This document shows positions 17,823-27,003 of a stretch of 64,000 nt of DNA, one piece after another. Both the position numbers and the translations under genes were made by a program. The notes beneath the pieces are model-generated. The model had not been told where the DNA came from. It worked only from the letters and a program-made list of their open reading frames with translations, and did not search any database. The DNA is from Candidatus Poribacteria bacterium (GTDB taxonomy: Bacteria; Poribacteria; WGA-4E; WGA-3G), in the NCBI GenBank assembly GCA_028821605.1, contig JAPPFM010000053.1, positions 62,001 to 126,000 on the forward strand, written 5' to 3'. Each line of letters begins with the position of its first letter. Positions within the stretch are counted from its first letter, which is position 1.

Positions 17823-18839
17823 ATGAAGCAACACATTCAAAACACACTTTTTGGATTTGCCACCTGCCTCCTGCTGTCGGGGACGGCAGTGAGTGCTGAC
17901 CCGCCAATATCCCAAACTCCTGATGTCACGTATCAACGATTTCATTATGGATATCATCCTAAAGGGCGAATATATCACCGATTTTTACCCTCTCCTGTAC
18001 CGAAAGAACTCTATTACTCTACCAAACTCAAAGCCACTGCAAATATCGATGACACACCAGAAAAAGAAGCTATTGTTCCAATAATTGTTGGTGTAGACAG
18101 TGAGGCATTCTCCAGCAACTGGGCACAAGCATATCTCCTGATTGCTGACACCGATGCAGCCGTGCCCAAGAAAATAGACCTCTTCAAACTTTTTGATACA
18201 GGGATTTATGCGCTGGACGTGTCAGCGAAAACTATTGAACTTCACAGCCCCCAGTTCGTCTTCACGCAACCGCCGAAAGATGCGCTTAAGCCTCCCGATG
18301 TTTCCTTTAGACTCGTGGATCTGACGGGCGATGGCACTTTAGACATCTGGGTTGAATTTGGCTATGCTGTGGCTGTGATTTCTTTTCAAAACGGCGAATT
18401 CAAGGAAATCTTCAGTTCCTACACAGTTCCCGGACCTCTACCCGATGCCGAGTACGTCGACCTTGACGAGGACGGCACCTACGAAATCAAGATTCCATAT
18501 AGCATATATATTGAGGATCTTCCCGGATCACCACATCTGCCATGGATGAGCCTCTACGAGTGGGATGGAAACACATACATCTTGAATAATGAAAGATTCT
18601 ATGCCGATAATAACGATTTCCTCATTCAGTTATTGGGTGAGTATAATTATCAGATGCTTCAACGAGGAGCATTTATCAGTTACTGCGAGACATACAGGTT
18701 CTATTTAGGATTGGTATACTACTACCGGAACGTCAAGGCGACAGGGCATCTGGAGTGGATTCTGGAACATGGGAAGAATGACGATTACGTTCAAGCCGCT
18801 GAATCTATCTTAAAAAAACTGCCACCACTGCCAAGATGA
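17823..18839 (+). CDS. Secreted tandem-module protein, paralogue 2 (one module)
   Basis: 338 residues. A signal peptide (LLLSGTAVSAD) is followed by a single copy of the module seen in its neighbours (IYHRFLPSPVPKELYY, IDDTPEKEAIV, AYLLIADTD, KIDLFKLFDTGIYALDV, FRLVDLTGDGTLDIWVEF) and the shared C-terminal region (YVDLDEDGTYEIKIPYSIYI, MSLYEWDGNTYILNNERFYAD, YLGLVYYYR, YVQAAESILKKLPP). A GGAG ribosome site lies 11-12 nt upstream. It lacks one whole module relative to the genes on both sides, so module number varies within the array. Function unknown. Confidence 0.8.
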   Translation: MKQHIQNTLFGFATCLLLSGTAVSADPPISQTPDVTYQRFHYGYHPKGRIYHRFLPSPVPKELYYSTKLKATANIDDTPEKEAIVPIIVGVDSEAFSSNWAQAYLLIADTDAAVPKKIDLFKLFDTGIYALDVSAKTIELHSPQFVFTQPPKDALKPPDVSFRLVDLTGDGTLDIWVEFGYAVAVISFQNGEFKEIFSSYTVPGPLPDAEYVDLDEDGTYEIKIPYSIYIEDLPGSPHLPWMSLYEWDGNTYILNNERFYADNNDFLIQLLGEYNYQMLQRGAFISYCETYRFYLGLVYYYRNVKATGHLEWILEHGKNDDYVQAAESILKKLPPLPR

Positions 18840-18880
18840 AAACGACCTATTACCAGACAGACCGAAGCGGAGAGAAAAAC

Positions 18881-20422
18881 ATGAAGCAACATTTTCAAAC
18901 CACACTTCTTGTACCTGTTATTTCGATGATACTCACTGCTTTTGTAGCGAATGCTGAGACTCCCAAAACCATCACTTCTCAGGTCAAGTATAACTACTAT
19001 GGCTTCTATTTTCATCACGAGAAAAAGTATCACCGTTTTTTGCCCAGTCCTGCACCGGAAGGACTCCTTTACCATGTCCGAATGACAGCCGATGCAAATA
19101 TTGATGACACCCCTGAAAAAGAGACTGTTGTGCTAATTGTTGTGGGTCCAAAACCGCGCCCACCCTACGACAGTCGCAAATCCTTCGGTAACTGGCCCCA
19201 AGCGTTTCTCCTCATTACTGAAAACACTGCAGACGGAGTTCCGAAGACAAAAGCGTTCTTTAAACTTTTTGACACAGGGACACATCCGTTGGAGGTCCCA
19301 GCAGCGGAAGTCATTGAACTTCACAGTCCACCCTCCGGAAACCTCAAGCTACCGACCGATGTTTTACTTAGACTCGCGGATATAACAGGCGATGGCACTT
19401 TAGATGTGTGGGTGGAATCTGCCCACGGGGTTGCGCTCATCTCTTTTGAGAACGGCGAGTTTCTGGAAGTCCTCAGCCAGTACACGGTGACCCGAGAGAA
19501 ACTCACAAAAACTGTTGACGTTGAGTATTACTCGTACGAGATCGGGTTTGATCCTGAGGGGCATAAGTATCACCGGTTTCTCCCGCCTCCGGCAGCCAAA
19601 GGAGTTTATTACGATACCCAGAGGAGAGCCACCGCAAATATTGATGACACTCCTGAAAAAGAGAACATTGTTCTAATGACTGCTGAAACAGGACATGAGG
19701 AACCCCGCAGCGAACCGGTCCAAGTGTTTCTCCTCATTGCTGAGAACAACGGAGACATGTTGAAGAAAAAAGCGTTATTCAAACTTTTTGATGCGGGGAC
19801 TTATGGATTCGATATCCCAAGGGAAACCATTGACCTTCAGAGTGCACCCCTCATCCTCCCAGAAAAGATCATTAGTCGGGCTTGGTTAGTCGGTCATGTC
19901 TGGTTTAGACTCCTTGATTTGACGGGCGATGGCACTTTAGACGTATGGATAGAATCTTACTACGGGGTGGTTGTGATTTCTTTCCAGAACGGCGAGTTCA
20001 AGGAAGTCTGCAATGTCTACAGTTCTCATAGAAGGGAGGATCCGATGGAATATGTTGACCTCGATAACGATGGTATCTACGAAATAAAGATTCCTACCAG
20101 AATATCTATTGACGGTATCCCGGGCGCGGCGTATCCTGAATGGGTGAACCTCTACAAGTGGGATGGAACGACTTATGTTTTGAATAACGAAAGATTCTAT
20201 GCTGAGAACGACGAATTCCTCACTCACTTATTAGAGAAGTATAATGTTGGGCATCATTTTACAAGAAACGAAGTATACCATTTCTACATCGGTTTGATAT
20301 ACTACTATCGGGGCAACGCAGCAATGGCGAGAGAGTTTCTACAGCGCGTCGTCGAACATGGGAAGAAACAAGATTACATTCAAGCCGCGGAATCTATTTT
20401 GAAAAAGTTGCCACCCCGGTGA
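18881..20422 (+). CDS. Secreted tandem-module protein, paralogue 3 (two modules)
   Basis: 513 residues from ATG 18881 (GGAGAG ribosome site); an upstream in-frame ATG at 18836 overlaps the previous gene and is less likely. The signal-peptide coding region is almost identical to that of paralogue 1 over roughly 60 nt, while the mature parts have diverged. Two modules (IDDTPEKETVVLIVVG; IDDTPEKENIVLMTAE) and the C-terminal region (YVDLDNDGIYEIKIPTRISI, FYIGLIYYYRGN, YIQAAESILKKLPP) are present. Probably secreted to the periplasm or outside. Function unknown. Confidence 0.8.
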   Translation: MKQHFQTTLLVPVISMILTAFVANAETPKTITSQVKYNYYGFYFHHEKKYHRFLPSPAPEGLLYHVRMTADANIDDTPEKETVVLIVVGPKPRPPYDSRKSFGNWPQAFLLITENTADGVPKTKAFFKLFDTGTHPLEVPAAEVIELHSPPSGNLKLPTDVLLRLADITGDGTLDVWVESAHGVALISFENGEFLEVLSQYTVTREKLTKTVDVEYYSYEIGFDPEGHKYHRFLPPPAAKGVYYDTQRRATANIDDTPEKENIVLMTAETGHEEPRSEPVQVFLLIAENNGDMLKKKALFKLFDAGTYGFDIPRETIDLQSAPLILPEKIISRAWLVGHVWFRLLDLTGDGTLDVWIESYYGVVVISFQNGEFKEVCNVYSSHRREDPMEYVDLDNDGIYEIKIPTRISIDGIPGAAYPEWVNLYKWDGTTYVLNNERFYAENDEFLTHLLEKYNVGHHFTRNEVYHFYIGLIYYYRGNAAMAREFLQRVVEHGKKQDYIQAAESILKKLPPR

Positions 20423-20842
20423 GGATTGAAAACGATTCGTCATCAGTGCACCCACTGTAGGTTGGGTTGAACGGATCCCTCCGAAAAATCGGACATAGAA
20501 AATCAACTTCAAAGCTTAGGGGATCCCCGAATGTCCCAAAGCCCGAGTGAAACCCAACACTGTTTTCTGAAAGCGGTGGTTTTGTTGGGTTTTGCTCTAT
20601 TGGCTTACAAAAAAGGCACATTGGCAAGTTAGAGTTTCAGGAATAACAAGAAGGATTAAATTTTTTACCGCTTAGCCCAACCTACGGGACTAAACCCTTG
20701 ATTTTATTGACTTTTCGCTTGTTTTAAGTCGTGAAAAATGATATAATCATTGCAGTTAAAAAGGGAGGCTGCAACCTCAACCGTGAGTGCATTTTCACAA
20801 AGTTTGTGAATGAATCTATGCGATGATGAAAGGCTGTTTTGT
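20423..20842. other. 420-nt gap: repeat element (family C) and promoter region
   Basis: From about 20450 to 20690 the sequence holds GTAGGTTGGGTT (20457-20468), AAACCCAACAC (about 20550), TTTGTTGGGTTTTGC (about 20581) and AGCCCAACCTACGGG (about 20674): two nested inverted repeats around a GGATCCCTCCGA/GGGGATCCCC segment. A promoter follows at 20719-20747. It marks the left boundary of an AT-richer island. Confidence 0.6.
20719..20747 (+). promoter_or_regulatory. Promoter for the methyltransferase-HNH gene
   Basis: TTGTTT (20719-20724) and a perfect TATAAT (20742-20747) with 17-bp spacing; about 95 nt of leader precede the ATG at 20843. Confidence 0.55.
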
Positions 20843-22192
20843 ATGGAAACCATGAATATTAAGTCAAAGACGATATTCACGGGTGACAATTTACCGATAA
20901 TGCGTGGGATAAATAGTGAGTCCATTGATCTCATATATTTGGACCCACCATTTAATAGCAAGACTAACTACGCAGCCCCTATAGGTTCAAAAGCTGCTGG
21001 TGCGGAATTCAAAGATACGTGGACACTTTCAGACGTAGACAACGCATGGCTTGATCTAATTGAGACGAAATATCCCGCTCTGAACCGAGTTATCCATGCT
21101 GCTATGACGAACAGCGATAAATCTTATCTCATTTACATGTCTGCTCGGTTACTGGAAATGAAGCGTATTTTGAAAGATACTGGCAGTATCTACCTACATT
21201 GCGATACGACAATGAGTCATTATCTCAAGTTAGTTATGGATGCGGTGTTTGGGAAGGGAAACTTTCGGAATGAGGTCGTTTGGAAACGAACCGCAGCACA
21301 TAATGATTCTGCAATTTATGGGAGTATTCATGACACTATACTCTACTATTCAAAAGGTGATACCCCCACCCTTAATGAGCAATATCAACCCTATTCTGAC
21401 GAGTATCTCAAGAGGTATAAGCATACGGATGAAGATGGTAAAAGATTTTTGGACAGAGACCTAACCGCTGGTGGTTTAAGTGGCGGTGGGTATCAGTACG
21501 AATGGAACGGCATTACTAAAATTTGGCGGTGTCCGTTTACCACTATGCAGGAATATCATAAATCTGGTAAATTATACTACACTCGCAATGGAACACCGAG
21601 ATTAAAGCAATTTTTAGATGATATGCCAGGTGCGCCTGTTCAAGATGTTTGGATTGATATACCCCCTATAAACTCACGAGCCAAAGAAAGGGTTGGTTAT
21701 CCAACCCAAAAGCCCCTTGCTCTCCTTGACCGCATTATCAAAGCCTCGTCTAACAAAGGCGATGTGGTTTTTGATCCATTCTGCGGTTGTGCGACAACTC
21801 TCGTCGCAGCAGATAGACTTCAACGGGATTGGATAGGGATTGACATATCAGAGAAAGCTGCTGAATTAGTTGTTGAACGTATTAGGGCAGATCAAGGACT
21901 ATTTGAAAATATTATCAATCGCGAGGATATTCCCAAGCGCACAGATTTAGGTGATATTCTGCGATATAATCACCCTAAAAACAAGACCCAATTATATGGA
22001 GAGCAAAGCGGGTATTGTAACGGATGTGGTACACACTTTGAGAAACAACACCTTGAAGTTGACCACATTATTGCAGAAAATGTTGGGGGAACTGACCACA
22101 TTGAGAATCTTCAATTGCTCTGTAGTCATTGTAACAGAGTTAAAGGTGCGCGTGGGCAAGAGTATCTGATCTCAAGACTGAATAAAGATTGA
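20843..22192 (+). CDS. DNA methyltransferase (beta-class N6A/N4C type) fused to C-terminal HNH domain
   Basis: About 449 residues. The start at 20843 has an AAGG site 9 nt upstream; an in-frame ATG at 20810 lacks one. The catalytic motif IV LDPPFNS comes first (about residues 33-39), and the SAM-binding motif I VVFDPFCGCATTLVAA comes late (about 305-320), the order of beta-class amino-methyltransferases. The last about 60 residues form an HNH-like zinc unit: YCNGCGTHF, LEVDHIIAENVGG, HIENLQLLCSHCNRVKG, with two CxxC pairs. A methylase carrying its own nuclease-like domain suggests restriction-modification or a phage-directed function. No separate restriction gene or specificity subunit is adjacent. 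Confidence 0.88.
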   Translation: METMNIKSKTIFTGDNLPIMRGINSESIDLIYLDPPFNSKTNYAAPIGSKAAGAEFKDTWTLSDVDNAWLDLIETKYPALNRVIHAAMTNSDKSYLIYMSARLLEMKRILKDTGSIYLHCDTTMSHYLKLVMDAVFGKGNFRNEVVWKRTAAHNDSAIYGSIHDTILYYSKGDTPTLNEQYQPYSDEYLKRYKHTDEDGKRFLDRDLTAGGLSGGGYQYEWNGITKIWRCPFTTMQEYHKSGKLYYTRNGTPRLKQFLDDMPGAPVQDVWIDIPPINSRAKERVGYPTQKPLALLDRIIKASSNKGDVVFDPFCGCATTLVAADRLQRDWIGIDISEKAAELVVERIRADQGLFENIINREDIPKRTDLGDILRYNHPKNKTQLYGEQSGYCNGCGTHFEKQHLEVDHIIAENVGGTDHIENLQLLCSHCNRVKGARGQEYLISRLNKD

Positions 22193-22258
22193 ACTGTAAA
22201 AACTAACCTTAAGCAATTCAAAACCACTTATTGCAAATTATTTCAGGAGGAAAAGAGA

Positions 22259-23830
22259 ATGAATAAACAACAAAAAGGTCCAAGAAGACATCATTGGAGA
22301 CCACAATGGTATTTAAATGGATTTTCTATACCAGATAATCCAGAGCGTTGTCACGCACTTAATGTTGTATCAGGTCAAGCAATATATAATAGTCATATAA
22401 AAAATCTGGCTGTTGAAAAGGATTTTTACAGATTTTCAGATGATTTTTCGGGTATAGAGCCTCAAGTATCACAATTTGATGGTGTCGTGAGCTCCATATT
22501 CTCTGAAATTGTTTCAGAGAATCAAATGACATTCAGTAACCAACATGAATACGAATATAAAACAGAAATGATGTTGCGTTTTATTGCATACATGATGGCT
22601 TTTGATCCTGCCGTAAGAGACAGCATAATTCATGCAGCTAAATTTATAGCACCCGAAGATATTACCGATAAGAATGATGTAGAACCTATTCCACTGCATA
22701 TAGCCTTTTACTTAGAGTATTTAGGAATTATTAGAAATATGGGAAGTAAAATCGGATTCAAAACATTCACCGCAAGTGATGATAATTTTTTTATTTGCCC
22801 AGATATCATTAATTTTACAGCAACTTATGATAACGAGTTACACTTATGTTTCCCCGTACATAAAAACCTATGCTTCTACGGCTGTTCTTCAAAAGAAATT
22901 TTAGATACACTTAACCCATCTATTGCAGAAATCAATACAATGCTTCTATTTGAGAGTAGGCAATTTGTATATTTTCCCAGTTGGGATTTAAAAATAGATA
23001 ATGGGATCAGTGAAATTCCGATTAAAGATTTAAAAAATAAAGGGATAGATGAAATGATAGAAGTATGGCTACAAAAAAACCCTACTATCATTAACCCTTT
23101 AAATACTGACCTAATCTTCCACATAACAGAAAAACACATACCTGATGACGCGAAAAAAGAAGTCGCAGACTACATAGAAAAAACAATAAGCGATATTAAA
23201 TCTGACATATACGCAATGTGCATTGTGCATGATGAAAACTTTGATGGACGCAGCCCCTTAAGTTTAGACAAATTCACGGAAATCGCGATGCATGTCTCTA
23301 AACTGGCAAACATAAACATTAAGCATTTTTTGTCGGAGAGCATAGCAACTGTATTCTTTCGAATGCATGAGTCTAACGACGGATCAAGCATGACGTTGCG
23401 TGTGGCAAAACGAGATAGTATTAAATCTGATGATGATGCATTAAATTCAAAAATTGTGTGTAATATTATGCCATTTAATCAATGGGTGGAAGTCGTTACA
23501 AACACATTCTACGACAATGAAGGAATCCGTATTGCAACAGAGGGTGCTAATGCTTTAGAATGTCCAACGCATGCACGAGATGCACACTTCTTTTTAGCAG
23601 AGTTTGTATCTCATACACAGATGGAATTAAATGGTATCCGTGAATTGTCCAGGCATGGTAAAGCTGTAGCTAACATTGACGTGCAATACTCGCGGGGGGA
23701 AGTAACAACATCAAATATGAAGTATGCCTTGCTTTTTTTAACTGAAAAAGATGGTGAACTAGTAGAAAATTGTAGTATGCGGGATATTTCAGAAAAAGTT
23801 ATGTCAATTATTGATTCACAATGGGATTAG
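22259..23830 (+). CDS. DUF4238-like protein
   Basis: 523 residues with a strong CAGGAGG ribosome site 9 nt before ATG. The N-terminus RRHHWRPQWYLNGFS, followed by IKNLAVEKDFYRFSD, matches the DUF4238 pattern (H-x-x-P/W-x-x-YL-x-x-F). The rest is mixed alpha/beta without a motif I recognise; residues about 300-450 are rich in Asp/Ser and look like a separate domain. The biochemical role is unknown. Base composition is clearly AT-richer than the flanking operons, and it sits between the methyltransferase-HNH gene and another orphan, all co-directional, pointing to an acquired island. Confidence 0.7.
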   Translation: MNKQQKGPRRHHWRPQWYLNGFSIPDNPERCHALNVVSGQAIYNSHIKNLAVEKDFYRFSDDFSGIEPQVSQFDGVVSSIFSEIVSENQMTFSNQHEYEYKTEMMLRFIAYMMAFDPAVRDSIIHAAKFIAPEDITDKNDVEPIPLHIAFYLEYLGIIRNMGSKIGFKTFTASDDNFFICPDIINFTATYDNELHLCFPVHKNLCFYGCSSKEILDTLNPSIAEINTMLLFESRQFVYFPSWDLKIDNGISEIPIKDLKNKGIDEMIEVWLQKNPTIINPLNTDLIFHITEKHIPDDAKKEVADYIEKTISDIKSDIYAMCIVHDENFDGRSPLSLDKFTEIAMHVSKLANINIKHFLSESIATVFFRMHESNDGSSMTLRVAKRDSIKSDDDALNSKIVCNIMPFNQWVEVVTNTFYDNEGIRIATEGANALECPTHARDAHFFLAEFVSHTQMELNGIRELSRHGKAVANIDVQYSRGEVTTSNMKYALLFLTEKDGELVENCSMRDISEKVMSIIDSQWD

Positions 23831-23887
23831 CCCAAATAATGTATTCTATCATTAATCATATAAACGATATACAAAAGGAGATATTAA

Positions 23888-24445
23888 TTGTATAACTATA
23901 AAGAAAGTGTAAATCAGAAAATTATCATAATGGAAGGATTTGTTCATAATATTGAGCATGGAATATCTAAATCCAGAAAGATGTCCAATTTTTATGCCCC
24001 CAACTTTATTGTTAATCCTTATATTTGTGCATTGATATTTGAATTGTCCATAAAGAGCATGTGGGAACTATCATATTCAAAATCATTTGGTGATAGTGGC
24101 GAAATTAGAAAATATGGACACAATATCAAAGACATATATAAAGACTTGAACACAGATTTTCAACAAAACATATTAAGGTTGTATAATGAAGAAGTTGATA
24201 ATATAAAACCAATGGTTGTAGCATACGGATCACAACATTGTTGTTTCCTCACATTGGACGAATGTCTCACAGAAAACAAAAACATAGTTATGAATGCAAA
24301 ATACCGATTTATACCTGGAAGTAAAATCAATGTAGTCACATGTACTATCCCTTCTAATGGAGAATTAAAAATGAGTGGTCAGCAGCCTCCTCTTTTTCTA
24401 AAACACCTTATTTCAATCATAAAAAATGAGTTAAATAAGGTTTAG
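23888..24445 (+). CDS. Helical protein of unknown function (HEPN-like impression)
   Basis: 185 residues from TTG 23888, placed by AAAGGAG 8 nt upstream; the first ATG (23930) would remove 14 residues. Residues about 40-90 contain long amphipathic helices ending in KYGHNIKDIYKDL, a layout reminiscent of HEPN-type proteins, but the Rx4-6H ribonuclease motif is not visible. No membrane segment. AT-rich like the DUF4238 gene 57 nt upstream, probably its operon partner. Could equally be an unrelated helical protein. Confidence 0.6.
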   Translation: MYNYKESVNQKIIIMEGFVHNIEHGISKSRKMSNFYAPNFIVNPYICALIFELSIKSMWELSYSKSFGDSGEIRKYGHNIKDIYKDLNTDFQQNILRLYNEEVDNIKPMVVAYGSQHCCFLTLDECLTENKNIVMNAKYRFIPGSKINVVTCTIPSNGELKMSGQQPPLFLKHLISIIKNELNKV

Positions 24446-24600
24446 CACAAGGAGACGCAAAATCAATCGCACGAAAAATCGTGCATTGTACTGCCATCGG
24501 AAATTTAGACCACTCTCTAAACCAAGATTGTGATATAATAACAATCTACTTGAACGGAGTATCCGATGACAGTACACTGCCTATATCTATACTATTTATT

Positions 24601-27003
24601 GTGAAACTCAATTTAACTAATCCCAAAACTACTAATTGCGTTTCTATTTTTCTTATCTTCCTCATTAGTGTTGGCTGCAATACAGATTCACCCCAAAGTG
24701 GCGCAAACCCGCAAGTCACCGCGCACTATCAGCGAGGCATGGACGCGTTAGACAGGAATAACTTCGTCGAAGCGGAAGAAGCGTTTCAGGCGTGTCTACG
24801 AATTGATGCCAATGCCCACGATGCACGCATGTTGCTTGCACGTACCTATATCAGACAGCAGAAGTTTGCTCGTGCCGAGGAGACGTTACAAACGCTGATA
24901 AACCTGCTTAAACAGGTCCCGGAAGCGAAGGATAAACTTTCAAGAGCCTATCTAACGTTAGCGCAGGTTTTCAGTTATCAACAACGTTTTTCTGATTCCA
25001 CAGCCGCCCTCACCAGTGCTTTAGAGGTGAACCCCGACGATACCGAGGCACGTATCAGACTCGGCTATTTCTTAGGCGCGCCCCAACAGATGCTCGTCCC
25101 TGATCTCTCAGCATCCAAACGGCAGTTTGAAAAGGTACTGGAACTTGAACCGAATAATCTTGAAGCGATGCTCCAACTCGGCTTAGCTGAATTCCGCCTC
25201 GGTGAAGCCGATAAAGCCGCAGAGCGATTTGAAAATATCATCCAAAATTACCGCCGCCATTCTGGTGCGTATTACTATCTCGGTGTCTATCATCTCCGAC
25301 ACGGCGCGCCTGAAAAGGCTGTTGAGAATTTCAAAGCGTCGCTCCAGCTCAAACCTCGCGATCCCGAAACCTTATGGAACCTATGGACGGCATCTAATGA
25401 ACTCGGTGGCTATCCAGCAGACTTACCGGAGGAGTTTAAAATAGCCATCAGTGGCGTTTGGATGGAAGAAAGGAAGAATGGAAGGATGGGTGTCCCCCAA
25501 TCTTCCACCCTTCCATCCTTCCACCCGATAGCCGATAGCCAATTCACCGACATTGCCCCCGACTTAAAGATGGACAAGATTGATGGCGGACGCGGCAGTG
25601 CTTGGGGCGATTACGATAATGATGGGGATTTGGATATCGTTGCTGTCGGGACGTACCAGCCACACGCGCTTTACCGAAATAACGGCGATGGCACATTTAC
25701 TAACACAGCGGTGCAAGCAGGCATCGCCGATCCGAGAGGCGGTTGGGGTTCGCTTTTCGCTGATTACGATAACGACGGTTACCCTGACCTCTATATCACG
25801 CGTGGGGGTTGGTCTGGTGCAGCGGAGAATACGCTCTATCATAACAACGGGGATGGCACATTCACCGATGTTACGCACGCCGCGGGTGTTGCGGACCCGC
25901 AGAGCAGTTTCTGTGCTGCTTGGGCAGATTATGACAATGATGGCTATATTGACCTCTACGTTGCGGACGGTGTTATTGGTGATGGTGCTGCGAACGTCTT
26001 ATACCGTAACAACGGTGATGGCACGTTCACGAATACTGCTGAAGCAGCTGGTGTGGCGAATACTGGAAACTCTCTCGGAACGGCTTGGGGGGATTACGAT
26101 AAAGACGGGTATATTGATCTGCATGTCGTCAATTTCGGACAGTCCAATGTACTTTACCGTAACAACGGCGATGGCACGTTCACCGATGTCACGCCGACAA
26201 CCGGTATGAATCTCCCCGTTACGGATGCGTTTGTCACCTTCTTTCTCGATGTGGACAACGATGCAGATCTGGACATCTTCATCTCAAATTCCGGCTCGTT
26301 TCAAGCCTTCATCGCCGGGCAAATAACTGGAACTGCGCCACACGATGGCGATAGGCAGGTACTGTATCGGAATAACGGCGACGGCACCTTTACAGATGTC
26401 ACCCATGCGTCAGGACTCTATCACGCTTTCGGCGCGATGGGCGCAAACTTCGGCGACATCAATAGCGACGGTTACCTTGACATCTATCTTGCCACTGGCG
26501 CGCCACAGATGGGACGACTCGAACGCGACGCGCTCTTCCGCAACAACGGCGATGGCACTTTTACCGATGCCACTTTCGCTTTGGGGTTAGGCAACATTGG
26601 AAAAGGACACGGCGTAACTTTCGGTGATATTGATACGGACGGTGATGTTGATATCTACGTGCCTGTCGGGGGTGCGTTTATTGGGGACCAGTGGCATAAC
26701 CTTTTCTATCAAAATACGGGGACAGGGAACAACTATCTTAATTTGAAACTGGTCGGGGTCAAAAGTAATCGAGATGGTATCGGTGCTAAAGTGACGCTGC
26801 GTGTTGGTAGCAGTGTGATTTACAGAGAAGTCAGCGGTGGATGTGGTTTCGGTTCAACGAATAGTCTACCACTTGAGATCGGACTCGGAAAGCACACAAA
26901 AGTTGATACGCTTGAAATCGTCTGGCCCTCCGGTCAGGTAGATACGCATCGGAATCTATCAGTCAACCAGAGATTGGTCATCACTGAGGGAGAGGACCTA
27001 TGA
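24601..27003 (+). CDS. TPR + FG-GAP/VCBS + ASPIC-UnbV lipoprotein
   Basis: About 800 residues from GTG 24601, chosen because it places a lipoprotein signal (IFLIFLISVGC) at the N-terminus; the frame is open back to 24481 with no good start. Residues about 40-280 hold six or more TPRs (AHYQRGMDALDRNNFVEAEEAF, HSGAYYYLGVYHLRHGAPEKAVENF). An in-frame palindrome (25461-25540) bridges to FG-GAP blades (DYDNDGDLDIVAVG, LYRNNGDGTFTDVT) and a UnbV domain at the end (SNRDGIGAKVTLRVGSS). Probably a surface-anchored binding protein. ATGA overlap with pncB. A TATAAT at 24534-24539 may be its promoter. Confidence 0.87.
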   Translation: MKLNLTNPKTTNCVSIFLIFLISVGCNTDSPQSGANPQVTAHYQRGMDALDRNNFVEAEEAFQACLRIDANAHDARMLLARTYIRQQKFARAEETLQTLINLLKQVPEAKDKLSRAYLTLAQVFSYQQRFSDSTAALTSALEVNPDDTEARIRLGYFLGAPQQMLVPDLSASKRQFEKVLELEPNNLEAMLQLGLAEFRLGEADKAAERFENIIQNYRRHSGAYYYLGVYHLRHGAPEKAVENFKASLQLKPRDPETLWNLWTASNELGGYPADLPEEFKIAISGVWMEERKNGRMGVPQSSTLPSFHPIADSQFTDIAPDLKMDKIDGGRGSAWGDYDNDGDLDIVAVGTYQPHALYRNNGDGTFTNTAVQAGIADPRGGWGSLFADYDNDGYPDLYITRGGWSGAAENTLYHNNGDGTFTDVTHAAGVADPQSSFCAAWADYDNDGYIDLYVADGVIGDGAANVLYRNNGDGTFTNTAEAAGVANTGNSLGTAWGDYDKDGYIDLHVVNFGQSNVLYRNNGDGTFTDVTPTTGMNLPVTDAFVTFFLDVDNDADLDIFISNSGSFQAFIAGQITGTAPHDGDRQVLYRNNGDGTFTDVTHASGLYHAFGAMGANFGDINSDGYLDIYLATGAPQMGRLERDALFRNNGDGTFTDATFALGLGNIGKGHGVTFGDIDTDGDVDIYVPVGGAFIGDQWHNLFYQNTGTGNNYLNLKLVGVKSNRDGIGAKVTLRVGSSVIYREVSGGCGFGSTNSLPLEIGLGKHTKVDTLEIVWPSGQVDTHRNLSVNQRLVITEGEDL
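25461..25540. repeat. Family D palindrome plus family A tail, in frame within the TPR-UnbV gene
   Basis: Left arm GGAAGAATGGAAGGATGGG, right arm CTTCCACCCTTCCATCCTTCC, then CCGATAGCCGATAGCC. It encodes NGRMGVPQSSTLPSFHPIAD, located exactly between the TPR and FG-GAP parts. The adjacent pncB gene carries a homologous element read in the same frame. Confidence 0.85.

Noticed and set aside
23888-24445. Catalytic HEPN ribonuclease
   Set aside because: The Rx4-6H motif is not present (RKYGH has only three residues between); kept as an unassigned helical protein.
24481-24600. GTG 24481 as the start of the TPR-UnbV lipoprotein
   Set aside because: It would bury the lipoprotein signal 40 residues inside and lies upstream of the likely -10 box TATAAT at 24534.
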